Origin: Paenibacillus camerounensis
GTDB lineage: Bacteria > Bacillota > Bacilli > Paenibacillales > Paenibacillaceae
Assembly: GCF_000723885.1 (NCBI RefSeq)
Contig: NZ_CCDG010000070.1
Location: 1 to 64,000 of the forward strand
DNA: 64,000 bases
Reading direction: 5' to 3'
The position numbers and the translations under genes are program-made. Shown one piece after another: positions 43,103-51,326 of the stretch; position 1 is the stretch's first letter; each line of letters opens with the position of its first letter. Under the pieces are notes generated by a model. That model did no database searches and was not told the DNA's origin. It was given only the letters and a program-made list of their open reading frames with translations.

Positions 43103-44284
43103 TTACTTGTCGTTCAGTGCTTCTACGCCAGGAAGTGCCTTGCCTTCCATGAACTCCAGGGATGCGCCGCCGCCAGTGGAGATGTGATCCATTTGGTCAG
43201 CCAGGTGGAATTTTTCTGCTGCCGCTGCGGAATCACCGCCGCCGATAACAGTGTAGCCTTCAGTTGTTGCGCAAGCCTGCGCTACAGCCTTGGTTCCTTC
43301 AGCAAAGATATCGATTTCGAATACGCCCATAGGTCCGTTCCACACAACCAGCTTGGAATCTTTGATGATATTGGCGTAGATTTCACGAGTTTTAGGGCCG
43401 ATGTCCAGACCTTCCCAGTCAGCAGGAATATCAGTTGCATCTACAATCTTGGTGTTGGCATCTGCACCGAACTTGTCAGCGACAACTACGTCAACCGGAA
43501 GTACGAAGTTTTTGCCCAGTTTTTTAGCCTTCTCGATGAATCCGAGCGCAGCATCGATTTTATCGTTGTCTACCAGCGATTTACCGATTTCATAGCCTTG
43601 AGCTTTGGTGAATGTATAGGAAAGGCCGCCGCCGATCAGAACATTGTCAGCCAGGTTCAGGAGATTGTCGATAACGTCGATTTTGTCCTTAACCTTGGAA
43701 CCGCCGATGATGGCAGTGAAAGGACGCTCAGGATTTGAAAGAGCTTTGCCCAGAACGGACAATTCTTTCTCCATCAGTAGACCGGATACAGCCGGCAGGA
43801 AGTGAGCGATACCTTCAGTAGAAGCATGTGCACGGTGAGCCGCGCCGAACGCGTCATTTACGAACAGGTCAGCCAGTTCAGCGAACTGCTTAGCCAGCTC
43901 AGGATCGTTCTTTTCTTCGCCCGGATAGAAACGGACATTCTCAAGCACAAGCACGTCGCCGTTATTCAGTTCAGCGATTTGCGCTTTAACAGCTTCGCCG
44001 ACAGCTTCATCAGCTTTGGCTACCGGTTTGCCGAGCAGCTCGGACAGACGCTCAGCTGCACCTGTAAGGCGCATAGAATCAACGAATTGACCCTTCGGAC
44101 GGCCCATATGGCTGGCCAGAATGACCTTTGCACCGTTTTCGATCAGGTATTTAATCGTTGGAAGGGTTTCGCGGATACGGGTATCATCAGTGATCTTGCC
44201 GTCTTCCACCGGAACGTTGAAATCGACGCGCACGAATACGCGTTTGCCTGCTACTTCTACATCACGGACGCTTTTTTTGTTCAT
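43103..44284 (-). CDS. pgk: Phosphoglycerate kinase
   Basis: Transfers the high-energy phosphate of 1,3-bisphosphoglycerate to ADP; 393 residues. N-domain motif VFVRVDFNVPVEDG, substrate loop LASHMGRPKG, hinge FNDAFGAAHRAHAS and nucleotide-binding GGGDSAAAAEKFHL are visible. GGAGG stands 10 bases before the ATG. A conspicuous hairpin lies in the gap to gap. Confidence 0.97.
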   Translation of the reverse strand: MNKKSVRDVEVAGKRVFVRVDFNVPVEDGKITDDTRIRETLPTIKYLIENGAKVILASHMGRPKGQFVDSMRLTGAAERLSELLGKPVAKADEAVGEAVKAQIAELNNGDVLVLENVRFYPGEEKNDPELAKQFAELADLFVNDAFGAAHRAHASTEGIAHFLPAVSGLLMEKELSVLGKALSNPERPFTAIIGGSKVKDKIDVIDNLLNLADNVLIGGGLSYTFTKAQGYEIGKSLVDNDKIDAALGFIEKAKKLGKNFVLPVDVVVADKFGADANTKIVDATDIPADWEGLDIGPKTREIYANIIKDSKLVVWNGPMGVFEIDIFAEGTKAVAQACATTEGYTVIGGGDSAAAAEKFHLADQMDHISTGGGASLEFMEGKALPGVEALNDK

Positions 44285-44315
44285 GATTAGTCTTCCTCCA
44301 CACCCAAATTTAGAA

Positions 44316-44348
44316 AGAGCGGAAACAAGGAACCTCTGTTTCCGCTCT
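44316..44348 (-). terminator. Hairpin between gap and pgk (attenuator or processing element)
   Basis: AGAGCGGAAACA and TGTTTCCGCTCT, a perfect 12-bp stem with a 9-base loop, followed by TTTCTAAATTT. Inside an operon such a hairpin can lower distal transcription or mark the 3' end of a processed gap message. Confidence 0.6.
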
Positions 44349-44375
44349 ATAGATGCTGCTTATGTTAAGCCGGTC

Positions 44376-45386
44376 TTACTTAGCCAGTTTTGCGAAGTGC
44401 TCCAACGTGCGAACCAGCTGTGCAGTGTAGGACATTTCGTTGTCATACCAAGCAACGGTTTTAACCAGTTGTTTGTCGCCAACAGTCAGGACTTTAGTTT
44501 GTGTTGCATCGTACAGGGAACCGAAAGTCATACCCTTGATGTCGGAAGATACGATTTCATCTTCAGTGTATCCGTAAGTTTCTGGGTCAGAAGCTTCCTT
44601 CATTGCTGCGTTGATTTCTTCAACAGTAACGGATTTATCAAGAACAGTAACCAGCTCAGTCAGGGAACCTGTAGCAACAGGCACGCGTTGTGCTGCTCCG
44701 TCAAGTTTGCCTTTCAGTTCTGGAATTACCAGACCGATTGCTTTTGCAGCACCGGTAGTGTTAGGGATGATGTTCTCAGCAGCTGCACGAGCGCGTCTGA
44801 AGTCACCCTTGGAGTGAGGAGCATCCAGAGTGTTCTGGTCGCCAGTGTAAGCGTGAATAGTAGTCATCAGGCCTTCAACGATTCCGAACTTGTCGTTCAG
44901 TACTTTTGCCATTGGAGCCAGGCAGTTAGTTGTGCAAGATGCGCCGGAAATTACTGTTTCGGAACCATCAAGGATGTCATGGTTAACGTTGTAAACAACA
45001 GTTTTCATGTCGCCAGTAGCTGGAGCAGAGATAACTACTTTTTTAGCTCCGCCTTTAAGGTGCTTTTCAGCAGCTTCTTTAGTTGTGAAGAAGCCTGTGC
45101 ACTCCAGAACGATATCTACGCCGAGGTCGCCCCAAGGCAGTTCTTCTGGGTTACGGTTCGCAAGAACCTTAACTTCTTTACCGTTTACTTTGAAGAATCC
45201 GTCATGAACTTCAACGTCTCCCTGGAATTTACCTTGAGTTGTATCATATTTAAGCAAATGAGCAAGCATCTTAGCATCAGTCAAGTCGTTGATTGCTACC
45301 ACTTCGATACCTTCTACATTTTGAATACGGCGGAATGCAAGGCGTCCAATACGTCCAAAACCGTTAATACCAACTTTTACACTCAT
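44376..45386 (-). CDS. gap: Glyceraldehyde-3-phosphate dehydrogenase (glycolytic)
   Basis: NAD-dependent oxidative phosphorylation of glyceraldehyde 3-phosphate; 336 residues. N-terminal Rossmann VGINGFGRIGRLAFRRI, catalytic Cys in SGASCTTNCLAP, catalytic His in THAYTGDQN, and C-terminal WYDNEMSYTAQLVR. AGGAGG is 9 bases before the ATG. Second gene of the CggR-controlled operon, which makes it the glycolytic GapA type. Confidence 0.97.
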   Translation of the reverse strand: MSVKVGINGFGRIGRLAFRRIQNVEGIEVVAINDLTDAKMLAHLLKYDTTQGKFQGDVEVHDGFFKVNGKEVKVLANRNPEELPWGDLGVDIVLECTGFFTTKEAAEKHLKGGAKKVVISAPATGDMKTVVYNVNHDILDGSETVISGASCTTNCLAPMAKVLNDKFGIVEGLMTTIHAYTGDQNTLDAPHSKGDFRRARAAAENIIPNTTGAAKAIGLVIPELKGKLDGAAQRVPVATGSLTELVTVLDKSVTVEEINAAMKEASDPETYGYTEDEIVSSDIKGMTFGSLYDATQTKVLTVGDKQLVKTVAWYDNEMSYTAQLVRTLEHFAKLAK

Positions 45387-45502
45387 TGAATAGTTCCTCC
45401 TAGATTTCGTTTTATTTATTCAAGACAAGCCGTGAAGCTCGTCAAGACAACAATGTTAAGTATAATGCAAAATAACTGCGGGCGCTCCCCATATCCTGGA
45501 AT

Positions 45503-46555
45503 CTATAGCATTTGCTGCAACTGTATGTCGATTTCTTTGCCGATTTCGACAGCCGCCGCCTCATCAATAACCAGAATATCCTCTTGCCCGAAGCGCAGCA
45601 TTGCGTGAATAGCTTTGGCTTTGCGTTTGCCTCCTGCGATACCGATAACAACCTCCGTACGGATAATATCCTCTAACCGGAGTCCGATCGTACGCATAGT
45701 ATGGACAACCTCGCCAGCCTCGTTAAAATAGTAACCGAATGATTCGGCAACCGCGCCTTCAGCCTGAATCTCCGAGACTGTAGCCTCATCCAGCTTGCGG
45801 CGGCGGGTCATTTCAAGGGCATCACCGATCCCATGAACAATAATACGCGATCTGCGGATGATTTGTACAATCTCCCCGATGTTGAGGTCATGCCCCAGCG
45901 ACTGGTAAGCTTCCTCGCTGAGCAGATCAGGCACATGCAGCAGACGGTAATTAGCACCGATTCGCTTAGCCATGGTGGATGCAATCGTATTGGCCTGAAT
46001 CTCCATACTCTCTCCGAGTCCTCCGCGTGCAGGGACAACCCATGCATTCTTATAGGAAGCGGATAAAGCCAGAGTCAGCTGATCGGCCATCTCAGCTAAG
46101 GTAGAGCCGCCAGTTACGGCAATGGTATCGTCGCCGCGCAGTACACCGAGAAAAGCCTTGGCTCCTGCACGCCCGAGCTCACGCTTTGTGAACGGCGATG
46201 ACTCGCAATCACCTGGCACAATAATAACTTTACTAAGATCATACGTTGAGCGGATCTTCTCTTCCAGATCGTCCAGGCCGAACAGGCTCTTGGCGATCGG
46301 CTCCAGCAGGTCAAGCGTTCTGCGACCGGCATCGCTGACGCGCATGCCGACACTCTCGATCTCAATGAGCCCTTGCGATTTCAGAAGATCCGTCTCGGCG
46401 CGCAGTACCCGCTCGGTCATATCCAGCGACGCGGCCAGTGTTCTGCGTCCGATAATATCGGACAGCATGATCTGATGTAGAATCGTGTAACGTCTCTTAA
46501 GGGTTTCCATGAGATCAGGCAGAAGCTGCTTTTGGATTTCCAATAAATTGCGCAT
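45503..46555 (-). CDS. cggR: Central glycolytic genes regulator CggR
   Basis: SorC/DeoR-type repressor of 350 residues whose inducer in Bacillus is fructose 1,6-bisphosphate. An N-terminal winged helix (about 25-75; IIGRRTLAASLDMTERVLRAETDLL) is followed by a sugar-phosphate-binding domain (from about 90; FGLDDLEEKIRSTYDL, AVTGGSTLAEMADQL, GGLGESMEIQANTIAS, VIGIAGGKRKAKAI). AGGAG precedes the ATG. First gene of the operon; it carries its own operator upstream, so it is autoregulated. The 116-bp gap to gap lacks a promoter I can support. Confidence 0.95.
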   Translation of the reverse strand: MRNLLEIQKQLLPDLMETLKRRYTILHQIMLSDIIGRRTLAASLDMTERVLRAETDLLKSQGLIEIESVGMRVSDAGRRTLDLLEPIAKSLFGLDDLEEKIRSTYDLSKVIIVPGDCESSPFTKRELGRAGAKAFLGVLRGDDTIAVTGGSTLAEMADQLTLALSASYKNAWVVPARGGLGESMEIQANTIASTMAKRIGANYRLLHVPDLLSEEAYQSLGHDLNIGEIVQIIRRSRIIVHGIGDALEMTRRRKLDEATVSEIQAEGAVAESFGYYFNEAGEVVHTMRTIGLRLEDIIRTEVVIGIAGGKRKAKAIHAMLRFGQEDILVIDEAAAVEIGKEIDIQLQQML

Positions 46556-46600
46556 GCTTTCACTCCTGCAACTTCGTCTTTCTCTATTCCCTTGTTCGTG

Positions 46601-46636
46601 GTCTCAAAATGTCCCGGGTTAACTTTTTAAGTCCCA
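46601..46636 (-). promoter_or_regulatory. CggR operator
   Basis: On the minus strand the repeat TGGGAC-N6-AGTT-N4-CGGGAC-N6-AGAC follows the Bacillus pattern CGGGAC-N6-TGTC-N4-CGGGAC-N6-TGTC: two copies in direct repeat at the right spacing, starting 5 bases downstream of the -10, where bound CggR acts as a roadblock. Confidence 0.8.
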
Positions 46637-46641
46637 CTCAT

Positions 46642-46670
46642 ATTCTAACCAAATATTACGCGGAGTGCAA
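46642..46670 (-). promoter_or_regulatory. Promoter of the cggR glycolytic operon
   Basis: On the minus strand TTGCAC (46665-46670), 17-base spacer, TAGAAT (46642-46647), directly upstream of the CggR operator. The 46671-46844 stretch has GC-rich imperfect repeats but no gene. Confidence 0.75.
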
Positions 46671-46844
46671 GTCATCCGAGAGTATAATTCTCAACCGCTT
46701 TTCATCTTATACATCTGACAGAGGGTGGAAGAGACAGGCAACTCAGCCGGGACACCCAAAACAGCCGGTTTCTCCTCTCCCATGAGAGGCCGGGTCTTGC
46801 TTTTCAGCTTATAAAGTTATTTTTAAGGACAGCTTCTTAGGTGA

Positions 46845-46873
46845 TTGCATTTATTAGTTTGATGTATTATAAT
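46845..46873 (+). promoter_or_regulatory. tRNA-Arg promoter
   Basis: TTGCAT (46845-46850), 17-base spacer, TATAAT (46868-46873), 10 bases before the tRNA. Confidence 0.75.
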
Positions 46874-46883
46874 AAATTCTGTT

Positions 46884-46958
46884 GCGCCCGTGGTCCAATG
46901 GATATGACGTAGGCCTCCGAAGCCTGAGATCCAAGTTCGATTCTTGGCGGGCGCGCCA
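46884..46958 (+). tRNA. tRNA-Arg, anticodon CCG
   Basis: 75 nt cloverleaf: acceptor GCGCCCG/CGGGCGC, anticodon stem AGGC/GCCT with loop CTCCGAA (anticodon CCG), T-arm CCAAG-TTCGATT-CTTGG and encoded CCA. It reads the CGG arginine codon. It lies between the divergent cggR and clpP units with its own promoter and terminator. Confidence 0.95.
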
Positions 46959-47010
46959 TTAATTTCATATTTGTACATAATTTAGCAGTTGTCCTACTGT
47001 TAATTAACCA

Positions 47011-47038
47011 AAGAGCCGCTTGTCGGCTCTTTTTTTAA
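47011..47038 (+). terminator. tRNA-Arg terminator
   Basis: AGAGCCG and CGGCTCT arms around CTTGT followed by TTTTTTT. Confidence 0.85.
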
Positions 47039-47046
47039 AAACTAAG

Positions 47047-47063
47047 TTTGACTTTCTTTGACT
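47047..47063. promoter_or_regulatory. CtsR operator at clpP
   Basis: On the minus strand AGTCAAA-GAA-AGTCAAA matches the CtsR heptad pair RGTCAAA-NAN-RGTCAAA; a further TTTGATT half site lies at 47070. It overlaps the -35 of the clpP promoter, so binding would repress the gene until heat or protein stress inactivates CtsR. Confidence 0.8.
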
Positions 47064-47086
47064 TTTTGTTTGATTTTGTTTATCAT
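47058..47086 (+). promoter_or_regulatory. clpP promoter
   Basis: TTGACT (47058-47063), 17-base spacer, TATCAT (47081-47086); the start codon is 65 bases downstream. Confidence 0.7.
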
Positions 47087-47150
47087 GTGGTTAATACGGT
47101 AACAGTAAAAATGAACACATTCGAAGAACACATTCAAGGAGGTTTTACAC

Positions 47151-47747
47151 GTGAGTTATATTCCTATGGTAGTAGAACAGAGCAACCGCGGCGAACGCGC
47201 TTATGATATCTATTCCCGCCTGCTGAAGGACCGCATTATTTTCCTTGGAACGGATGTTAATGACGTGGTAGCCAATTCCATCATCGCACAAATGCTGTTC
47301 CTGGCTGCCGAAGACCCGGACAAAGACATTCACCTGTACATCAACAGCCCGGGCGGTTCGATCACAGCCGGTATGGCTATCTTTGATACAATGCAATACA
47401 TCAAACCGGATGTATCCACGATCTGTGTGGGTATGGCTGCTTCCATGGGAGCGTTCCTGCTGAACGCCGGTGCGAAGGGCAAGCGCTTCGCGCTGCCGAA
47501 CAGCGAAATTATGATTCACCAGCCGCTGGGCGGCGCTCAGGGACAGGCAACGGACATCGAAATCCGCGCCCGCCGGATCCTGAAGCTGCGCGACAAGCTG
47601 AACCGTATCCTTTCCGAACGTACCGGCCAGCCGCTGGAGAAGATCGAGAAGGATACTGACCGCGATTACTTCATGAGTGCTGCTGATGCGGCTGAATACG
47701 GTATCGTTGATAAAGTTATCGAGAAGACACTGCCAGCTGGCGTGTAA
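47151..47747 (+). CDS. clpP: ATP-dependent Clp protease proteolytic subunit ClpP
   Basis: Serine protease of 198 residues forming the chamber used with ClpC/ClpX. The catalytic triad is readable: Ser98 in GMAASMGAF, His123 in MIHQPLGG and Asp near 172 in DRDYFMSA. The NSPGGSITAG strand and VEQSNRGERAYDIYSRLL hydrophobic-pocket start are canonical. The start is GTG at 47151 with AGGAGG at 8 bases; the next ATG is too far in. It is monocistronic, under a CtsR-type operator, with a strong terminator after the stop. Confidence 0.97.
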   Translation: MSYIPMVVEQSNRGERAYDIYSRLLKDRIIFLGTDVNDVVANSIIAQMLFLAAEDPDKDIHLYINSPGGSITAGMAIFDTMQYIKPDVSTICVGMAASMGAFLLNAGAKGKRFALPNSEIMIHQPLGGAQGQATDIEIRARRILKLRDKLNRILSERTGQPLEKIEKDTDRDYFMSAADAAEYGIVDKVIEKTLPAGV

Positions 47748-47765
47748 CTGCATAACAGCACAGAA

Positions 47766-47807
47766 GGCTGCCGGAACCCTTGAGGGTCCCGGCAGCCTTT
47801 TTTTGTT
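47766..47807 (+). terminator. clpP terminator
   Basis: GGCTGCCGG-ACCCT and AGGGT-CCGGCAGCC arms followed by TTTTTTTG. Confidence 0.9.
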
Positions 47808-47837
47808 CAGATATATTCACTTCTACCTGTTTAGCCT

Positions 47838-48476
47838 TTAACCCAGCCGTCCATACCCCAGACCATCCAGCTTGCCGGCTATAACCCGGTAGCCTCTGCT
47901 GTTAGGATGAATATGATCAAGAAATAATAAGCCGCGCTCATTGCCGGCAAATTCATTATAGATGGAGGCAAACCCGCAGACCCGGCTGCTGTAGCCGGAG
48001 GTATACCGGTTAAACTGCCGGACCCAGTCCGTTGCCTCATCTATTTGCGGATACGGATTATACAATCCGACAATCCGGATAATATAGGGCTTATTCATAC
48101 CCGCCTTGAGCTGCCCCAGCGTACCCATAATATCGCTGATATTGCGTTTGCAGCCGCGAAGCGCCTTCTGCAGCAGCGGAGACAGATCACCGGGGCGGGT
48201 TCCGGCCGCCTTGGCTGCCTTAATCAGATCATTTCCGCCAATTGATATCGTTATCAGATCTGCTTCCTGCACAGCCAGGCGAAAGGTATAGTCACCCTTC
48301 AGCCGCTGCTCCAGCCCGTCCGTGGTCAGGCCGTTTACGCCGAGATTCGCCAGGCGGACGGAAGTCCGCAGCCGGGCCTCCGCCATTCTGCGGTATACCG
48401 GCACAAAGCCATTCCCCGGCAGCGCTCCGAAGCCTGTCGTCAGCGAATCCCCGATTGCCGTGTACTGATAGCTCAT
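47838..48476 (-). CDS. GDSL-family esterase/lipase
   Basis: SGNH hydrolase of 212 residues. Block I AIGDSLTTGFGA holds the nucleophile serine, the Gly and Asn are in SIGGNDLI (blocks II/III), and DHIHPNSRGY has the catalytic Asp/His of block V. No signal peptide is present, so it acts in the cytoplasm. ATG at 48476 with GGGGGAG is chosen; an open frame upstream lacks a site. It resembles lysophospholipase-like YtpA/TesA relatives, but the substrate is unknown. Confidence 0.85.
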   Translation of the reverse strand: MSYQYTAIGDSLTTGFGALPGNGFVPVYRRMAEARLRTSVRLANLGVNGLTTDGLEQRLKGDYTFRLAVQEADLITISIGGNDLIKAAKAAGTRPGDLSPLLQKALRGCKRNISDIMGTLGQLKAGMNKPYIIRIVGLYNPYPQIDEATDWVRQFNRYTSGYSSRVCGFASIYNEFAGNERGLLFLDHIHPNSRGYRVIAGKLDGLGYGRLG

Positions 48477-48588
48477 CCTATTCTCCCCCCTCCTGCTGAG
48501 TGTTACCTTTCTACAGCTTATGAACAGGAAGGGCGCCGCGTAACGGCAGGACGTCCTAATATGCGCTGCAGGCGTCAAATAAGGGCAA

Positions 48589-48624
48589 AAAGCCCCGGTT
48601 CCCTTACGGGACACCAGGGCTCTT
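48589..48624 (-). terminator. Terminator of the DUF3298 gene
   Basis: AGCCCCGG and CCaGGGCT arms, inner CCC/GGG, followed on the minus strand by TTTTTGCCC. Confidence 0.75.
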
Positions 48625-48652
48625 TCGGCTTCATTCACATATGGTCTCTGCC

Positions 48653-49753
48653 TTACTTCAGCGTTGCGAACGGGCTGCTTCCATCAGGCAGCAGTTCCTT
48701 GAACGTAAAGGTAAACTGCGGGAAGCCGGAAGCGTAGGCGGTATACTCATACAGCTGGAAGAACACAACAAGCTTGCCCTCCTTCAGGTAGAAGTATTTC
48801 TCCGAGTTCAATCCGGTGAATCCGCCCAGATAACCGCCCTCCGCCTTGATCTGCTTGGCCAGCTTGGCATTCAGCTCTTTTTTATAATTCGGATTAGCCT
48901 TCAGCAGGTCACCGATCAGCAGCCGTTTGCCGTCCTTGAGCGAGAAGGTAAAGGCATTGCGGAAGGTCATGCCATGGGCCCCTCCTGTATAGCCGTACTG
49001 CTCAGTGACGAGACTCAGTACGCCGTCCTTGTTATATGTAACAACATAACCTCCCTCGAATTCATAGGGCCGGTCTTCCTCTGATTTGTTGGCAATCTGC
49101 TTTTGGGCGTCCTCCGCATAGCTAAGAATCTGCTGCTTGATCATAGCGTTGATCTTTTTCTGCGCATCTGCATTAGCCAGCCCGCTCACCTGCGGGTAAT
49201 CCAGCCTGATCGGAGCATCCTCGGACTCCTTGATGAAGCTCTCGGTATTAATCGAAATGGCGTTCTGCTTCTGCTTCATTATGTTCAGGCGGCCGGTAGA
49301 AGCGCTCCAGTCCCCCTGATAGCCGAGATAATCGGTCATCAGATCAAACGGGATGTATAACCGGTTATTTATATTTTTCGCTTCATAATCTCCGAGAAAA
49401 TAATTATTCACAGAAATAGCGGTGCTGTAATCGGAAACCATCAGCTTAGTTAATGTGTTACCTTTGCCGATTGAGTAAGTTTTTTCAGTCTGATCATAGG
49501 TGACCGGCATTTTCAGGCTATCCCGCAGAAAGCTGACAGGCACCCATACTTTTCCTCCGCTGTAGATACCGGCCTGCGGCGTAATGACTCCGTTCCATTT
49601 CAGCACAACTGAAGACTGGAGGGCCTTGGCCTGTGCTGCAGCCGGTGCAGCATGAGCAGCTTCTGCAGGCAGCAATCCGCCTCCGAGCAGCAATCCCGCC
49701 GCCATCATTCCTGTTCCCCATTTACGGATCTGTTCCTTAAATATAATGTTCAT
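48653..49753 (-). CDS. Secreted protein: copper-amine-oxidase-N and DUF3298/RsiV domains
   Basis: Exported protein of 366 residues. A signal peptide (GTGMMAAGLLLGGGLLPAEAAHA) leads to a copper amine oxidase N-terminal-like domain (about 35-155; VWVPVSFLRDSLKMPVTYDQ, LYIPFDLMTDYLGYQG). A DUF4163/DUF3298 region (about 165-366; YPQVSGLANADAQKKINAMI, TEQYGYTGGAHGMTFRNAFTF, FFQLYEYTAYASGFPQF) follows, the same fold as the extracellular RsiV/PdaC part that binds lysozyme or acts on peptidoglycan. Such proteins likely bind cell wall or sense wall damage; no enzymatic residues were identified. AAGGGG precedes the ATG. Single gene. Confidence 0.8.
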   Translation of the reverse strand: MNIIFKEQIRKWGTGMMAAGLLLGGGLLPAEAAHAAPAAAQAKALQSSVVLKWNGVITPQAGIYSGGKVWVPVSFLRDSLKMPVTYDQTEKTYSIGKGNTLTKLMVSDYSTAISVNNYFLGDYEAKNINNRLYIPFDLMTDYLGYQGDWSASTGRLNIMKQKQNAISINTESFIKESEDAPIRLDYPQVSGLANADAQKKINAMIKQQILSYAEDAQKQIANKSEEDRPYEFEGGYVVTYNKDGVLSLVTEQYGYTGGAHGMTFRNAFTFSLKDGKRLLIGDLLKANPNYKKELNAKLAKQIKAEGGYLGGFTGLNSEKYFYLKEGKLVVFFQLYEYTAYASGFPQFTFTFKELLPDGSSPFATLK

Positions 49754-49980
49754 AACCGTTTCCCCTTCCGCTGGTACGATGATTGACTTGATGTTTGAAT
49801 CCAAGACCTGGAAAGCCCGCTGTCCCCGGCTCACTCTCCTTATTATAAAGAGCCCCGCCACCGCGGTTGTTACAATTTCCCTTACAGTTTTTTAAGCATT
49901 TACAGCAAATTTAAAGGGTCTTATTACAATTCCTTAAACAAAATGAGAGAATTTCTATCCTTCAGCAGCTGATTAGCTAT

Positions 49981-50026
49981 AAAAAGACCCCGCCGCGCCG
50001 TTGAAGGCAGAAGCAGGGTCTCTTTA
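49981..50026 (-). terminator. SIMPL gene terminator
   Basis: AGACCC and GGGTCT arms with inner GC pairs, followed on the minus strand by TTTTTATAG. Confidence 0.7.
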
Positions 50027-50035
50027 TTCCGTTTC

Positions 50036-50794
50036 CTATTTCAATTCGTACACTACGCTAAGCTGGGTAGTAACCTTAACCTGGCCCGGCTCAACCGATG
50101 TGCCTCCGGCAGTGTCTGCAGAAGCCTTGCTCATTGCCGCATTTTCCATATAGTATACAGGGTTGTTGCCGTCTTCATTCTGGGTTACAGTAACGACCTG
50201 GCCCAGGCTGCGTTTTGCCGCTTTGGCAATAGCTGCGGCCTTTACATCCGCATTAGCCATAGCCTTCTCGATAACCTGTGCTTCAAAGGCGGAAGGATCT
50301 TCAATCGCAAACTGTGCGTTGCCGATGTTATTTGCGCCAGCAGCTGAAGCCGCATCCAGCAGTGCGCCGACCTTGGTCAGATCACGGTAAGCTACCTGCA
50401 GCGTGTGCTGTGCGATGTAGCCTTTAACCTGTTGTCCATCCTTCTCGGTGTACGTGTAGTTAGGTTGAACGTTGAACTGGGTGGTCTGAATGTCCTTGTC
50501 AGCAATTCCCCATGTTGTTTTGAGCTGTGCCGTTACCTTGGCAATCTTAGCTGCATTGGCCTTCTGCGCATCCTGCGCTGTTTCAGCGGATGAATTGGCA
50601 CCAATCGACAGATAGACGATGTCCGGCTTGATCGACAGCTCGCCTTTACCTGATACGCTGACAATATTACGGGTGATTTCTTCAGCCGCGTAAGCCTTCT
50701 CAGGACCCTTAAACACACTGCTCAGCCCCATTCCTCCAACAATTAAACTTCCTGCCAGCAATACCGCTCCAACTGATTTGCCCCATTTCTTCAT
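50036..50794 (-). CDS. SIMPL (DUF541) domain protein, exported
   Basis: Secreted or surface protein of 252 residues: signal peptide (SVGAVLLAGSLIVGGMG, then a processed region near residue 35), then the SIMPL domain with VSVSGKGELSIKPDIVYLSIGANSS, the NAAKIAKVTAQLKTTWGIADKDIQT segment and QLSVVYELK at the end. The family is stress-linked or of unknown role in bacteria. AAAGGGG precedes the ATG. Single gene; its C-terminal terminator is separate. Confidence 0.83.
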   Translation of the reverse strand: MKKWGKSVGAVLLAGSLIVGGMGLSSVFKGPEKAYAAEEITRNIVSVSGKGELSIKPDIVYLSIGANSSAETAQDAQKANAAKIAKVTAQLKTTWGIADKDIQTTQFNVQPNYTYTEKDGQQVKGYIAQHTLQVAYRDLTKVGALLDAASAAGANNIGNAQFAIEDPSAFEAQVIEKAMANADVKAAAIAKAAKRSLGQVVTVTQNEDGNNPVYYMENAAMSKASADTAGGTSVEPGQVKVTTQLSVVYELK

Positions 50795-50903
50795 GCTTAA
50801 CTTCCCCTTTCAGATCCTTTATTTGTTTGGTACCCTCTAGACGGGCCTCATTGGCAAAAGTTGCATCTGACAGTCCGCAATTAAAAGAAAATTTGTAGCA
50901 AAT

Positions 50904-50928
50904 TAAAAAAAGCCCCGAAGGGCTTTTT
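50904..50928 (-). terminator. crh terminator
   Basis: AAAAGCCC and GGGCTTTT arms around CGAA with a T run on the minus strand. Confidence 0.85.
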
Positions 50929-50959
50929 ATCATGCATTAAGGTTAGGCATGGACAACTG

Positions 50960-51229
50960 TTACTGGTTCTCCAGCTCTTCCTTGCTTACAAGACTTGTCA
51001 AAGCGGTTACAGCCTGATCCGCATCCGCGCCGTCCGCGCTGATATAAATCTCCGTGCCGGAACTAATCGCCAGGCTCATAATGCCCATGATGCTTTTAGC
51101 GTTAACTTTTTTATCGTCTTTTTCCACGAAAATCTCCGACGAAAACTTGTTGGCTTCCTGCACGAACAATGCTGCCGGCCGAGCGTGGAGCCCTGTCTTC
51201 AACCGAACAACTACCGGGTGCTTTGTCAT
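50960..51229 (-). CDS. crh: HPr-family protein at the crh locus, with His15
   Basis: HPr-fold protein of 89 residues. It lies after whiA, the position of crh in Bacillus, and is close to Crh in sequence (RLKTGLHARPAALFVQEAN, DDKKVNAKSIMGIMSLA). Ser46 in KSIMG is the HPr-kinase site that makes the partner of CcpA. Residue 15, a Gln in B. subtilis Crh, is His here (GLHARP), so the PTS phosphorylation site is retained. ATG at 51229 has GGGGG at 10 bases; an upstream frame adds 14 residues without support. The protein may act in catabolite repression, in sugar transport, or both. Confidence 0.88.
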   Translation of the reverse strand: MTKHPVVVRLKTGLHARPAALFVQEANKFSSEIFVEKDDKKVNAKSIMGIMSLAISSGTEIYISADGADADQAVTALTSLVSKEELENQ

Positions 51230-51326
51230 GAAACGCTTACCCCCTATTTGAGATCTGCCCAAAAATTTCACATTAATTTTATAATATTATATCATTATAA
51301 CCGCATCCACACTAGAAAAAAAATAA

